6,796 bases of DNA from assembly GCA_016213985.1 (NCBI GenBank), contig JACRPJ010000070.1, forward strand, positions 1 through 6,796. Reading direction: 5' to 3'. Source of the DNA: Candidatus Woesearchaeota archaeon. Lineage in GTDB: Archaea > Nanobdellota > Nanobdellia > Woesearchaeales > GW2011-AR9. Of this stretch, positions 1-4,743 are shown piece by piece (position 1 is the first letter of the stretch; the number at the start of each line of letters is the position of its first letter). Made by a program: the position numbers and the translations under genes. The notes beneath the pieces were generated by a model. It saw only the letters and a list, made by a program, of their open reading frames with translations, ran no database searches and had not been told where the DNA came from.

Positions 1-970
1 ATAGCCATCCACAGTCTTTAGTGATTTTTTTAGAAAGAACTCCAATAAATCCATTATCTAAAACATAAAATTTTTTGTCATTTATTATCTGTTTCTTGTA
101 TGAGTAATCAAATTTATTTATTGTCTTGGCAAAATAAGTTTCTTCAAGATAGGAGATAAATTTTTTAATAGTGTTAACGCTACTTATGCTAATAGCTTTC
201 TTAAGAGAATTATAACTAAACTTATTAGCAAAATTATATATTAAATGAGAATATAACTCCCTTAGGACAGCCACATTGTTTACTTTATATCTAACGGCTA
301 TATCTTTGATAATTGTATCTTCATAAATTCTAGTTAACAGCTCTGGATCATTATAAATCAAATACTCAGGCATACCACCTTTTATTAAATACTCTTCAAA
401 ATATTTTTTAACTTTCACTTTTGTCTCTGTTTTGTAAATATCCTCTTTGTTTATCTTAACCCCTTTTAATGCCAGAACTTCCAAAAATGAGAAAGGCCTG
501 ACAACGATATCCACATGTCTTCCAGTGAGTTTTGTTCCCAATTCCCTGCTTAATAGCGTTGCGCTCGAGCCAGTTATAAAAAATTTAAATCCTTCTTCAT
601 ATAATCTTCTTACAAATATCTCAAAATGAGCTACGTTCTGGATTTCATCCAGAAAGAAAGTTTTCTTTTTTCCATATAAATTTATTAATCCTTCATAAAG
701 ACGATTAAATTCGTTTGCTGGAAAATTAAACAACCTCTCATCTTCAAAATTTAGGTAATAAAAGTCCTCATCATCATAATGTTTTTTTATTAATTGCCTC
801 AGTAGCGTGGACTTACCACTTCTTCTTAAACCAGTTAAAACAACAACATGCGGCAACTTTATCTTAGATTCTACTTCTTTTAAAACTGTTCTTTCTATCC
901 CATACTTCTTATTAAGAATGGTTTCTCTCTGCCTTACCAGTATTACTTTTATTTCTTCTTCAGACAACAT
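1..970 (-). CDS. AAA ATPase with DUF4143-like C-terminus, 3' partial
   Basis: The frame is open from ATG (968-970) through the left edge, so about 323 N-terminal residues are present and the C-terminus is missing. I see a short N-terminal helix region, a Walker A motif GLRRSGKS at residues 47-54, a Walker B motif FFLDE at 105-109, a sensor-1 strand FITGSS at 131-136 and TGRH followed by a PFSFLEVL segment near 149-165. This order matches the archaeal/bacterial P-loop ATPases annotated as 'AAA family ATPase / DUF4143', usually about 400 residues. Their physiological role is poorly known; some are toxin-antitoxin-like or mobile-element cargo. It is transcribed alone toward the left edge. A TATA box 25-30 bases upstream of the ATG and no Shine-Dalgarno sequence suggest a leaderless mRNA. 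No frame break is visible. Family assignment is firm; function is not. Confidence 0.88.
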   Translation of the reverse strand, partial: MLSEEEIKVILVRQRETILNKKYGIERTVLKEVESKIKLPHVVVLTGLRRSGKSTLLRQLIKKHYDDEDFYYLNFEDERLFNFPANEFNRLYEGLINLYGKKKTFFLDEIQNVAHFEIFVRRLYEEGFKFFITGSSATLLSRELGTKLTGRHVDIVVRPFSFLEVLALKGVKINKEDIYKTETKVKVKKYFEEYLIKGGMPEYLIYNDPELLTRIYEDTIIKDIAVRYKVNNVAVLRELYSHLIYNFANKFSYNSLKKAISISSVNTIKKFISYLEETYFAKTINKFDYSYKKQIINDKKFYVLDNGFIGVLSKKITKDCGWL

Positions 971-993
971 AAGAGAGTGATAATCGCTGGTGC

Positions 994-1002
994 TTTATAA
1001 AT
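994..1002 (-). promoter_or_regulatory. TATA box of the AAA ATPase gene
   Basis: Read on the minus strand the sequence is ATTTATAAA, a strong archaeal box A. Its centre lies about 27 bases upstream of the ATG at 970, so transcription should start at or within a base or two of the start codon. Confidence 0.6.
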
Positions 1003-1210
1003 CTTTTCATTAATATTGCACAAAATTACTTATTTTTGTTCATTATGATTGAATAAAATAAGACCACTCATCAAATTGCATTTATGCTCAACCTTTTCGC
1101 ATTCTCTTCCCATCAGTCGGGTTGTCTAACAAGATCCAACGTTAAATATTAATTCTCTTCTTCTCTAACAAATGCAACGCTTAACAGAGCCGATCTCGGC
1201 AGCCGTAATT

Positions 1211-1399
1211 TTACTTCAACTTAATATTATTGGTCAAACCATTTCTTTCTTTTTCCACCAAATTCTTGCTTTCTAAGCTAGAAATAATCCGGGTAACTTT
1301 GACTTTAGATTCATTCAATTTTAGAACTAGCTGATTCTGCAGCATTTGCCCATTATTCTCTTTTAACGCTAAAACCACTCTTTTCTCATCTCCTTTCAA
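1211..1399 (-). CDS. orphan winged helix-turn-helix domain protein
   Basis: This 62-residue frame starts at TTG (1397-1399), directly after an in-frame TAA, so it cannot be longer upstream. The protein resembles the winged-helix domain often found at the C-terminus of longer archaeal membrane-anchored regulators: an N-terminal helix (KRVVLALKENNGQM), a second helix (LQNQLVLKLN), a recognition helix (SKVKVTRIISSLESKNLV) and a basic wing (EKERNGLTNNIKLK). It would bind DNA. The start codon is uncertain: an AAAGGAG stretch lies just after the TTG, which could instead serve a GTG eight codons in. It is divergent from the tRNA-Ala gene and may share its promoter region. It could be a decayed C-terminal remnant of a larger regulator rather than a complete gene. 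Confidence 0.6.
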   Translation of the reverse strand: MKGDEKRVVLALKENNGQMLQNQLVLKLNESKVKVTRIISSLESKNLVEKERNGLTNNIKLK

Positions 1400-1435
1400 T
1401 TAAATCTCTTTCTACTAGTATTTCTTTCTAAAATC

Positions 1436-1446
1436 TTTTAAATAAG
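1436..1446 (+). promoter_or_regulatory. TATA box of tRNA-Ala, possibly bidirectional
   Basis: TTTTAAATAAG sits 23-33 bases before the first tRNA base, the normal archaeal spacing. On the opposite strand it reads CTTATTTAAAA about 40 bases ahead of the winged-helix gene, so one box might serve both genes. Confidence 0.6.
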
Positions 1447-1489
1447 AACTATAATTTAGAAAATTAATGGGCGCATAGCTCAGTCCGGT

Positions 1490-1511
1490 ACCTGCTACTG
1501 GCAGGCGGAAA
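1490..1511 (+). other. tRNA-Ala D-loop intron with bulge-helix-bulge
   Basis: This 22-nt intron lies between tRNA positions 20 and 21. The precursor forms a clear archaeal splicing motif: a 4-bp central helix TCCG (1484-1487) with CGGA (1506-1509), a 3-nt bulge GTA (1488-1490) and a 3-nt bulge AAA (1510-1512). The intron itself is a hairpin, CCTGC (1491-1495) with GCAGG (1501-1505) and loop TACTG. Cutting each bulge after its second base, as archaeal splicing endonuclease does, leaves exactly AGTCCGGTA as D-loop followed by GAGC. The outer D-stem is separated from the central helix by A14-G15, the one departure from the strict motif. Confidence 0.88.
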
Positions 1512-1550
1512 AGAGCGCCTCGTTCGCAACGAGGAGGCCTCGGGTTCAAA

Positions 1551-1638
1551 TGCCAGTTACGCTAGGCGAACGTACTCAAGTGGGGTGTTCGCTTTGCTCA
1601 ACCCCACGACATGGCGAAATAGCATAACTGCTGGAAAG
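1551..1638 (+). other. tRNA-Ala T-loop intron, structured
   Basis: This 88-nt insert splits the T-loop from the 3' half of the T-stem. Removing it joins TTCAAA to TCCCGA and restores a normal T-arm; 1552-1639 would give the same product because both ends carry T. The insert is closed by an arm of CAGTTA (1554-1559) with TAACTG (1625-1630), continued after a C/A mismatch by GCTA (1561-1564) with TAGC (1620-1623). The bulge-helix-bulge is only partial: TTC (1545-1547) can pair with GAA (1634-1636), leaving a 3-nt bulge AGT at the 3' site, but the 5' side has a six-base bulge. It may need a relaxed-specificity splicing endonuclease. The interior can form a pseudoknot, listed separately. Confidence 0.8.
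1566..1607 (+). other. predicted H-type pseudoknot inside the T-loop intron
   Basis: Stem 1 is GCGAAC (1566-1571) with GTTCGC (1587-1592), 6 bp. Stem 2 is GTGGGGT (1580-1586) with ACCCCAC (1601-1607), 7 bp. Both are perfect and interleave as 5'S1-5'S2-3'S1-3'S2. No base separates the 5' strand of stem 2 from the 3' strand of stem 1, which favours coaxial stacking, and both crossing loops are 8 nt. A second GCGAA at 1614-1618 could compete for TTCGC (1588-1592). Read from sequence only; no energy calculation was made. Confidence 0.55.
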
Positions 1639-1674
1639 TCCCGATGCGTCCATATCTTTAAACTAATATTCCTA

Positions 1675-1747
1675 AAGAACCACCCGCCACAGACGGGTGG
1701 GATTCCGTTATGGAATCCCCATCTGTGCTCTGCTTCGGGTGATTCTT
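1675..1747. repeat. ~73-nt imperfect hairpin element, copy 1
   Basis: Outer arms AAGAACCACCCG (1675-1686) and CGGGTGATTCTT (1736-1747) pair over 12 positions with one mismatch. Inside are CACAGA/TCTGTG (1688-1693, 1722-1727) and GGGATTCC/GGAATCCC (1699-1706, 1712-1719) with loop GTTAT. A competing hairpin, CCACCCG (1680-1686) with CGGGTGG (1694-1700), is perfect. The 3' arm CTTCGGGTGATTCTT and following GTGCTCA resemble the copy at 5773-5845. No coding frame fits. It could be a small mobile or REP-like element, or a structured RNA; function unknown. Confidence 0.55.
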
Positions 1748-1752
1748 AGTGC

Positions 1753-1819
1753 TCAGAATTTTCCCAATAGCGATGTAAAAATTCACTCCACCAGCCAGAG
1801 ACTGGATGGAAAATTCTGA
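1753..1819. repeat. 67-nt hairpin element with 12-bp perfect arms
   Basis: TCAGAATTTTCC (1753-1764) and GGAAAATTCTGA (1808-1819) are perfect inverted repeats. Between them lies a smaller hairpin, CCACCAG (1788-1794) with CTGGATGG (1802-1809), whose loop CCAGAGA nearly matches the loop CCACAGA of the hairpin at 1680-1700. It follows copy 1 in tandem, five bases later. The rest of the gap to 1913 shows nothing I can name. Confidence 0.55.
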
Positions 1820-1913
1820 CATTTTAGAGAGGGTAATGAACCATCCTACATTTTCGTTATTGTTGTCAACTTTTGCGGGGTTGTTGCGAAACTACTCTAC
1901 GCTTTGGCAAAAG

Positions 1914-1923
1914 CTTAAAATAG
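1914..1923 (+). promoter_or_regulatory. TATA box of the NMD3-like gene
   Basis: CTTAAAATAG is centred about 26 bases before the ATG at 1945, implying a leaderless transcript. It continues as TATCAGCC, very close to the AATCAGCC that follows the TATA box of the histone-fold gene at the same distance from the start codon. Confidence 0.55.
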
Positions 1924-1944
1924 TATCAGCCTATTTCTATAGCC

Positions 1945-2261
1945 ATGGTCCGTGACTTAGCTGGAAAGCATCCTCAATATTATGAGGCAGTCCTGCAGCT
2001 GCGAGAAGTGACGCCGGAAATAATCGGTTTTGTGTATCAAGAAATCGACCGAATAGGCTTGCACATCGCTAAAGAGGTTCATTTAGAGGGTGGCCTGGAT
2101 CTGCGTCTTACGGATAAATCCCTTACCAAGGCTCTGGGTAAAATTATCACGGAGAAAAATATAAAGTGTTGCAGATAGGAAAGAATATTCTGCTGCAAGA
2201 AACCACTTCGGGCAGGAAAGTCCATGTAAAATACCGGGAAACGAAGAATTTTAAAAAATAA
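1945..2261 (+). pseudogene. NMD3-like domain protein with an apparent frameshift
   Basis: The first frame (1945-2178) encodes 77 residues ending at TAG. Residues 9-67 match the central domain of archaeal NMD3 proteins: HPQYYEAVLQLRE, then a helix ending DRIGLHIAKEV, then EGGLDLRLTDKSLTKALGK. After an A-rich stretch (2153-2165) the match continues in the -1 frame, from about 2166 to a TAA at 2259-2261, including TTSGRKVHVKYRE, comparable to the QTGRKVYRV region of the family. Restoring one A in the AAAAA run gives one ~105-residue protein. The zinc-binding N-terminus of full NMD3 is absent, because a stop lies in frame at 1921. A TATA box at the right distance supports the start. It may be a sequencing error, a recent pseudogene or, less likely, programmed frameshifting. 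NMD3 is a large-subunit ribosome factor in eukaryotes; the archaeal role is unclear. Confidence 0.6.
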
Positions 2262-2282
2262 GTGCCAATGTTTTAATAAAGT

Positions 2283-3500
2283 TTATTGGGCCAGTTTTCT
2301 TTGCTCTTGGTACTTCCGAATAACTTCTGTTATTATGTCTTTCTCAGACAATTTCCCCTTAATCACTTCCCGTTTAACCAGGGCAAAGTATTCCGTAGCC
2401 ATAACCAAATCTTCCGGAGATAAAATCACCGTGGAAAACTTCCCGCGAATAAACTTTCCCAGGTTTACTGTAGAAATAATTGTTGCATTCAATTTAACCA
2501 GCTGCTCTACCACCTGCTCTGAATAAACATAGGGATTATCCACTAGTACCATATCTCCTTCATTGATTCTAAGTATCTCGTTTTTACTCTCAAATTCGGT
2601 TAAGCTTAAAGTATCCAATTTTTTAAGCACTTGATAACGCGGCACTTTTTCAATGAAATTATACAACCAGGAAATCTTTTTATTTAATTCTGCGATGGCT
2701 TCCTGCGTTTTTTCTATTTCTTTGCTCTGCAGCTTCAGGCGGTCTTCTTTGAACTTGAGCAAGGAATCTACCCGCTGGTTGAAATCCGAGTTTTTCCTGC
2801 TCAACACCTGGTTAGTTCTTCGTAGCAAGCTTAGTTCTTTCTGCAGTTGGGTTATTTTCCTAGCGAAGCTATTATTGGTATCTGCTAATGAGCTTAATCT
2901 AGAATAAAGACAGAGAAAATCCCTTTTCGTAATTTTATTCTCGGTGATTACCTGGTGGATGATCTTATTCTCTCTACTCTCTCCTATCGGCTTGGTTAAG
3001 ATGCCCTCAATCACTTGGAACGGCAAGTCTTCTTCCTTGATGGCCAAAATAGTAAAATCATTTCTTTTTTCCTCTAAGTGGTGTCCGGAGATAAAATCGT
3101 TGATTTTCTTAATCCGGGGCGAGTATTTTTTATAAGCAAATAAGGTTGAAGCCAAGCAGTCAAATTCGTGGGCATTTTGGAGAATTTTTTCTTGGTTATC
3201 TGCTTGATTATCTGGAAAGTAGGTTTTAACCAGTTCTTTTTTTTCTTGTCTGGCCAAGTCTTCTTCCGGAGAAACTAATTTTGTTCCCATTTTCCGGGAG
3301 AATTCTTCCACTAAAGAAGGTGCCCTGGCTTTGTCACTAACGGTGATCAGGGGCTGGCAGACTTTAAGGAAGGCAGAAATGATTTCCGAAAGTGAGAGTT
3401 CCTTTGCTGAGAATACGGTGAGAATCCGACCATTGAGATCTAGAGCAGCACCGGCAGTGGTTGCTCCGGGGTCTAGTCCAATAATGGCTAAGGGTTTCAT
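2283..3500 (-). CDS. DUF460 family protein, predicted RNase H-fold nuclease
   Basis: A 405-residue protein resembling the archaeal DUF460 family. The N-terminus carries an RNase H/RuvC-like half: IIGLDPGATTAG at residues 6-17 (D10), a strand ending in ITVSDKA with D56, and NAHEFDCLASTLFAYKKY at 109-126 with H111, E112 and D114. These acidic residues are plausible metal ligands, so nuclease or resolvase-like activity is a reasonable inference, not shown. Residues about 205-275 are rich in K, E, L and Q and look like a coiled coil. The last ~110 residues form a separate alpha/beta region (INEGDMVLVDNPYVYSEQVV). The start ATG (3498-3500) gives the expected family N-terminus; an AT-rich TATA-like box (3523-3533) about 27 bases upstream suggests leaderless transcription. 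It converges with the NMD3-like gene, 21 bases apart. Confidence 0.8.
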   Translation of the reverse strand: MKPLAIIGLDPGATTAGAALDLNGRILTVFSAKELSLSEIISAFLKVCQPLITVSDKARAPSLVEEFSRKMGTKLVSPEEDLARQEKKELVKTYFPDNQADNQEKILQNAHEFDCLASTLFAYKKYSPRIKKINDFISGHHLEEKRNDFTILAIKEEDLPFQVIEGILTKPIGESRENKIIHQVITENKITKRDFLCLYSRLSSLADTNNSFARKITQLQKELSLLRRTNQVLSRKNSDFNQRVDSLLKFKEDRLKLQSKEIEKTQEAIAELNKKISWLYNFIEKVPRYQVLKKLDTLSLTEFESKNEILRINEGDMVLVDNPYVYSEQVVEQLVKLNATIISTVNLGKFIRGKFSTVILSPEDLVMATEYFALVKREVIKGKLSEKDIITEVIRKYQEQRKLAQ

Positions 3501-3522
3501 CCGAGAAGGCTAATCTCTTAGG

Positions 3523-3533
3523 ATTATTTAATT
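3523..3533 (-). promoter_or_regulatory. TATA-like box of the DUF460 gene
   Basis: The minus strand reads AATTAAATAAT, centred about 28 bases before the start codon at 3500. The alternative is the stronger box at 3566-3575, which would give a leader of about 43 bases. Confidence 0.4.
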
Positions 3534-3565
3534 TTTCTTCGGGGAGTTAAAAATAAATCGAAAGG

Positions 3566-3575
3566 TTTATAAATA
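3566..3575 (+). promoter_or_regulatory. strong TATA box without an obvious gene downstream
   Basis: TTTATAAATA, preceded by AAAGG, is the best box A in the window. Reading rightward, transcription would begin near 3595-3600 and run into a stretch with no long frame. It could instead serve the DUF460 gene on the other strand, since the core is nearly symmetrical. Confidence 0.45.
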
Positions 3576-3595
3576 GTGATAAGCTATTGCCATTA

Positions 3596-3840
3596 TCCGA
3601 TAGTGAAATTATTAAATGACCAAAAGTGGTTCTGAGATGTTGAATAAGCGCAAATAGGATGCTAATAAACGATAGGGTGTTAAATTAGCGTAGAATTAGT
3701 GCAGACGCAAACATTAACACCAACCATCAAAAGAAGCAAAACTAGGAGGAAATAAGATTATTTTGTATTTTTCCCGCCCTCAGGAGGGGCACAAAGAGGG
3801 ACACAAAAAGAGTCCGCATATCTTCGCTTCGCGGGAAGGA
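3596..3840 (+). ncRNA. possible non-coding transcript (gene-poor stretch)
   Basis: This occupies most of the 455-base gap 3501-3955. It lies downstream of a strong TATA box, and all short frames in its first half meet stops quickly. Visible structure: a hairpin GGTGTTAA (3676-3683) with TTAACACC (3714-3721) enclosing GCGT (3688-3691) with ACGC (3705-3708); two related stretches GTTGAATAAGCG and GTTAAATTAGCG about 30 bases apart; and the 3771-3837 hairpin element. I recognise no RNase P, SRP, box C/D or H/ACA signature. The call rests on promoter plus structure only and is weak. Confidence 0.25.
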
Positions 3841-3942
3841 GTATGTTTAATGGTGGCACCTCATGAATATACTCCCATTGTGGAAAATATTTATTTACAG
3901 ATGGTGAGAGTATTCAATGAGGAGAAGAAAAAGAAAACCTGA
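3763..3942 (+). CDS. doubtful small ORF
   Basis: A frame of up to 59 codons could start at TTG 3763, with an AGGAGG stretch (3744-3749) thirteen bases before it, or at ATG 3850, giving 30 residues. The last part, from MVAPHEYTP to a lysine-rich end, has protein-like composition and ends at TGA 3940-3942, converging with the arginine decarboxylase gene 13 bases away. The first half overlaps the hairpin element 3771-3837. I recognise no family. It may be spurious or a gene remnant. Confidence 0.22.
   Translation: MYFSRPQEGHKEGHKKSPHIFASREGVCLMVAPHEYTPIVENIYLQMVRVFNEEKKKKT
3771..3837. repeat. ~67-nt hairpin element, copy 3
   Basis: TTCCCGC (3771-3777) and GCGGGAA (3831-3837) form the outer arm. 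Inside are a CCTC/GAGG hairpin (3778-3787) and GGAC/GTCC (3799-3802, 3812-3815). The segment GCTTCGCGGGAAGG before and within the 3' arm resembles GCTTCGGGTGATTC of copy 1 and GCTTCGGTGAAAAAG of the copy at 4557-4625. Membership in the same family is inferred from architecture, size and this short shared stretch. Confidence 0.4.
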
Positions 3943-3955
3943 CTTCTGACTCTAC

Positions 3956-4513
3956 TTAATCCATCAAGAATACTGCTACTGCCACCGTAGTCGTCCACAA
4001 ACCATTCTTGTCTACCACGGCAGTTTGGGTAGTATTCTGAGTTTTGATGATCTTACCGGACATTTTGTAAATCTGCTCGCGCTCGTCCCAGGCAGTATCG
4101 GGATTAAATTCTACTCCTAAAGTAGAGGCGAGCATCGTCGCCGCTAAGTCCTCAGCATATTCACCAGCCTTCTCGTGAGCTTCTCCAAAAGAATGATGCT
4201 CACTTAGATATCCATAAACACCTGCTTCAGCAGGGATAGCTACCCCCACCGAGGAAGCGACCAATCGGTTAGGCTCGTTAGTAGCATTTCTGGCCATGAC
4301 ACAAAATATCACTTGGCCCGGCTTTAACTCTTTAATTCCCTCGTCTTTGGAAATGGTCTTACAATTAGGAGGAAAAATACTAGAAACACACACCAGGTTG
4401 CATTTCTCGATACCTGCTTCTCTCAGTGCTAACTCAAAGGATTGCAAATAATCTTTATGCCTACCTACACCCTTGGTAAAAAATACACGTTTTGGTACAA
4501 ATCCATCCATCAT
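3956..4513 (-). CDS. pdaD: pyruvoyl-dependent arginine decarboxylase
   Basis: This 185-residue protein should convert arginine to agmatine and CO2 (EC 4.1.1.19), the entry to archaeal polyamine synthesis; agmatine is also used to make agmatidine in archaeal tRNA-Ile. The N-terminal [20 protein letters not shown] is characteristic of the family. [13 protein letters not shown] (residues 39-51) contains the Ser44-Ser45 bond where the proenzyme cleaves itself, turning Ser45 into the pyruvoyl cofactor of the alpha chain. Later conserved blocks include [50 protein letters not shown] and [12 protein letters not shown]. The length is normal and no key residue is missing. The start may be Met1 or Met2; no clear Shine-Dalgarno sequence precedes them. 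It stands alone, with its own promoter, divergent from the L11 gene. Confidence 0.95.
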   Translation of the reverse strand: MMDGFVPKRVFFTKGVGRHKDYLQSFELALREAGIEKCNLVCVSSIFPPNCKTISKDEGIKELKPGQVIFCVMARNATNEPNRLVASSVGVAIPAEAGVYGYLSEHHSFGEAHEKAGEYAEDLAATMLASTLGVEFNPDTAWDEREQIYKMSGKIIKTQNTTQTAVVDKNGLWTTTVAVAVFLMD

Positions 4514-4542
4514 CTTTATGAAAAAATTCTAAAAACACTTCT

Positions 4543-4553
4543 CTTTTAAAAAG
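4543..4553 (-). promoter_or_regulatory. TATA-like box of pdaD
   Basis: CTTTTTAAAAG on the minus strand is centred about 35 bases before the first ATG (4513), so the mRNA would have a leader of less than about ten bases. Confidence 0.5.
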
Positions 4554-4556
4554 ATT

Positions 4557-4625
4557 GCGGTTTTGTTAAAACTTTCTCGCCTTACGATTCCTACGGCTTC
4601 GGTGAAAAAGTCTTAACCAAACCGC
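4557..4625. repeat. 69-nt hairpin element with 19-nt arms, copy 4
   Basis: The arms 4557-4575 and 4607-4625 are inverted repeats matching at 17 of 19 positions (GCGGTTT.GTTAA.ACTTT pattern). Inside, CGCC (4578-4581) can pair with GGTG (4601-4604), and the 3' side carries GGCTTCGGTGAAAAAG. It fills most of the gap between the divergent pdaD and L11 genes, so it could act as a terminator, insulator or element insertion. No coding potential is seen. Confidence 0.55.
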
Positions 4626-4664
4626 TTTAAGATTATGAAACAAATATAATATTCAATGGAGGTT

Positions 4665-4724
4665 ATGTCAAAGTTAGTCAAAATTAATGGCTTTTCGCAG
4701 AAAAGCCATCCTCTTTTTGATTAA
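4665..4724 (+). CDS. possible 19-codon leader ORF upstream of L11
   Basis: An ATG directly follows GGAGGT (4658-4663) and opens a 19-codon frame, MSKLVKINGF and on, ending at TAA 4722-4724. It is in a different frame from L11 and overlaps its first upstream hairpin. The one-base gap between GGAGGT and ATG is much shorter than normal Shine-Dalgarno spacing, so translation is doubtful. It may be a remnant of an original L11 start separated from the gene body by the hairpin insert, or chance. Confidence 0.2.
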   Translation: MSKLVKINGFSQKSHPLFD

Positions 4725-4743
4725 ACTTTTTCGTAAAAAGTTT
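4687..4743 (+). promoter_or_regulatory. two perfect hairpins just before the L11 start codon
   Basis: Hairpin 1 is ATGGCTTTTC (4687-4696) with GAAAAGCCAT (4700-4709), 10 bp, loop GCA. Hairpin 2 is AAACTTTTT (4723-4731) with AAAAAGTTT (4735-4743), 9 bp, loop CGT, abutting the ATG at 4744. The stretch is open in the L11 frame from an ATG at 4687 and would add 19 residues beginning MAFRRKAILF, but that peptide is dictated by the palindromes and is not part of the L11 family. The pair could control translation or be an inserted repeat. Confidence 0.5.

Larger units (their letters stand above)
1469..1652 (+). tRNA. tRNA-Ala (anticodon CGC) with two non-canonical introns
   Basis: The exons assemble into a complete 74-nt cloverleaf. 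The acceptor is GGGCGCA (1469-1475) with TGCGTCC (1645-1651) and discriminator A1652; the D-stem is GCTC (1478-1481) with GAGC (1513-1516). The anticodon stem CCTCG/CGAGG (1518-1534) closes loop TTCGCAA with anticodon CGC at 1525-1527. The variable loop is AGGCC. The T-stem is TCGGG (1540-1544) with CCCGA (1640-1644), and the T-loop is TTCAAAT. G1471 and T1649 form the G3:U70 pair that is the alanine identity element, agreeing with the anticodon. The gene is interrupted after U20 in the D-loop (22 nt) and at 59/60 in the T-loop (88 nt); the anticodon loop, the usual archaeal intron site, is intact. CCA is not encoded. Exons are 1469-1489, 1512-1550 and 1639-1652. Confidence 0.92.

Noticed and set aside
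447..629. plus-strand 60-codon frame
   Set aside because: It is a shadow within the AAA ATPase gene.
1030..1113. 27-codon minus-strand frame in the gap 971-1210
   Set aside because: No ribosome site, promoter or recognisable sequence; the gap otherwise shows only a tiny GCCGA/TCGGC palindrome.
1551..1638. tRNA T-loop as an integrative-element attachment scar, or a group I or HDV-like ribozyme
   Set aside because: No duplicated tRNA 3' end or integrase is present; 88 nt is far too short for group I, and the order of pairings does not match the HDV fold.
2335..3513. several plus-strand frames of 60-84 codons
   Set aside because: All are antisense shadows of the DUF460 gene.
3605..3660. possible box C/D sRNA (CTGA followed by ATGTTGA)
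   Set aside because: The C box and the terminal D box do not match consensus, and no terminal stem is seen.
3616..3762. ATG 3616 followed by a frame with repeated TAG codons
   Set aside because: I considered TAG readthrough (for example pyrrolysine), but four TAG codons plus a TAA occur within about 35 codons, with no family match.
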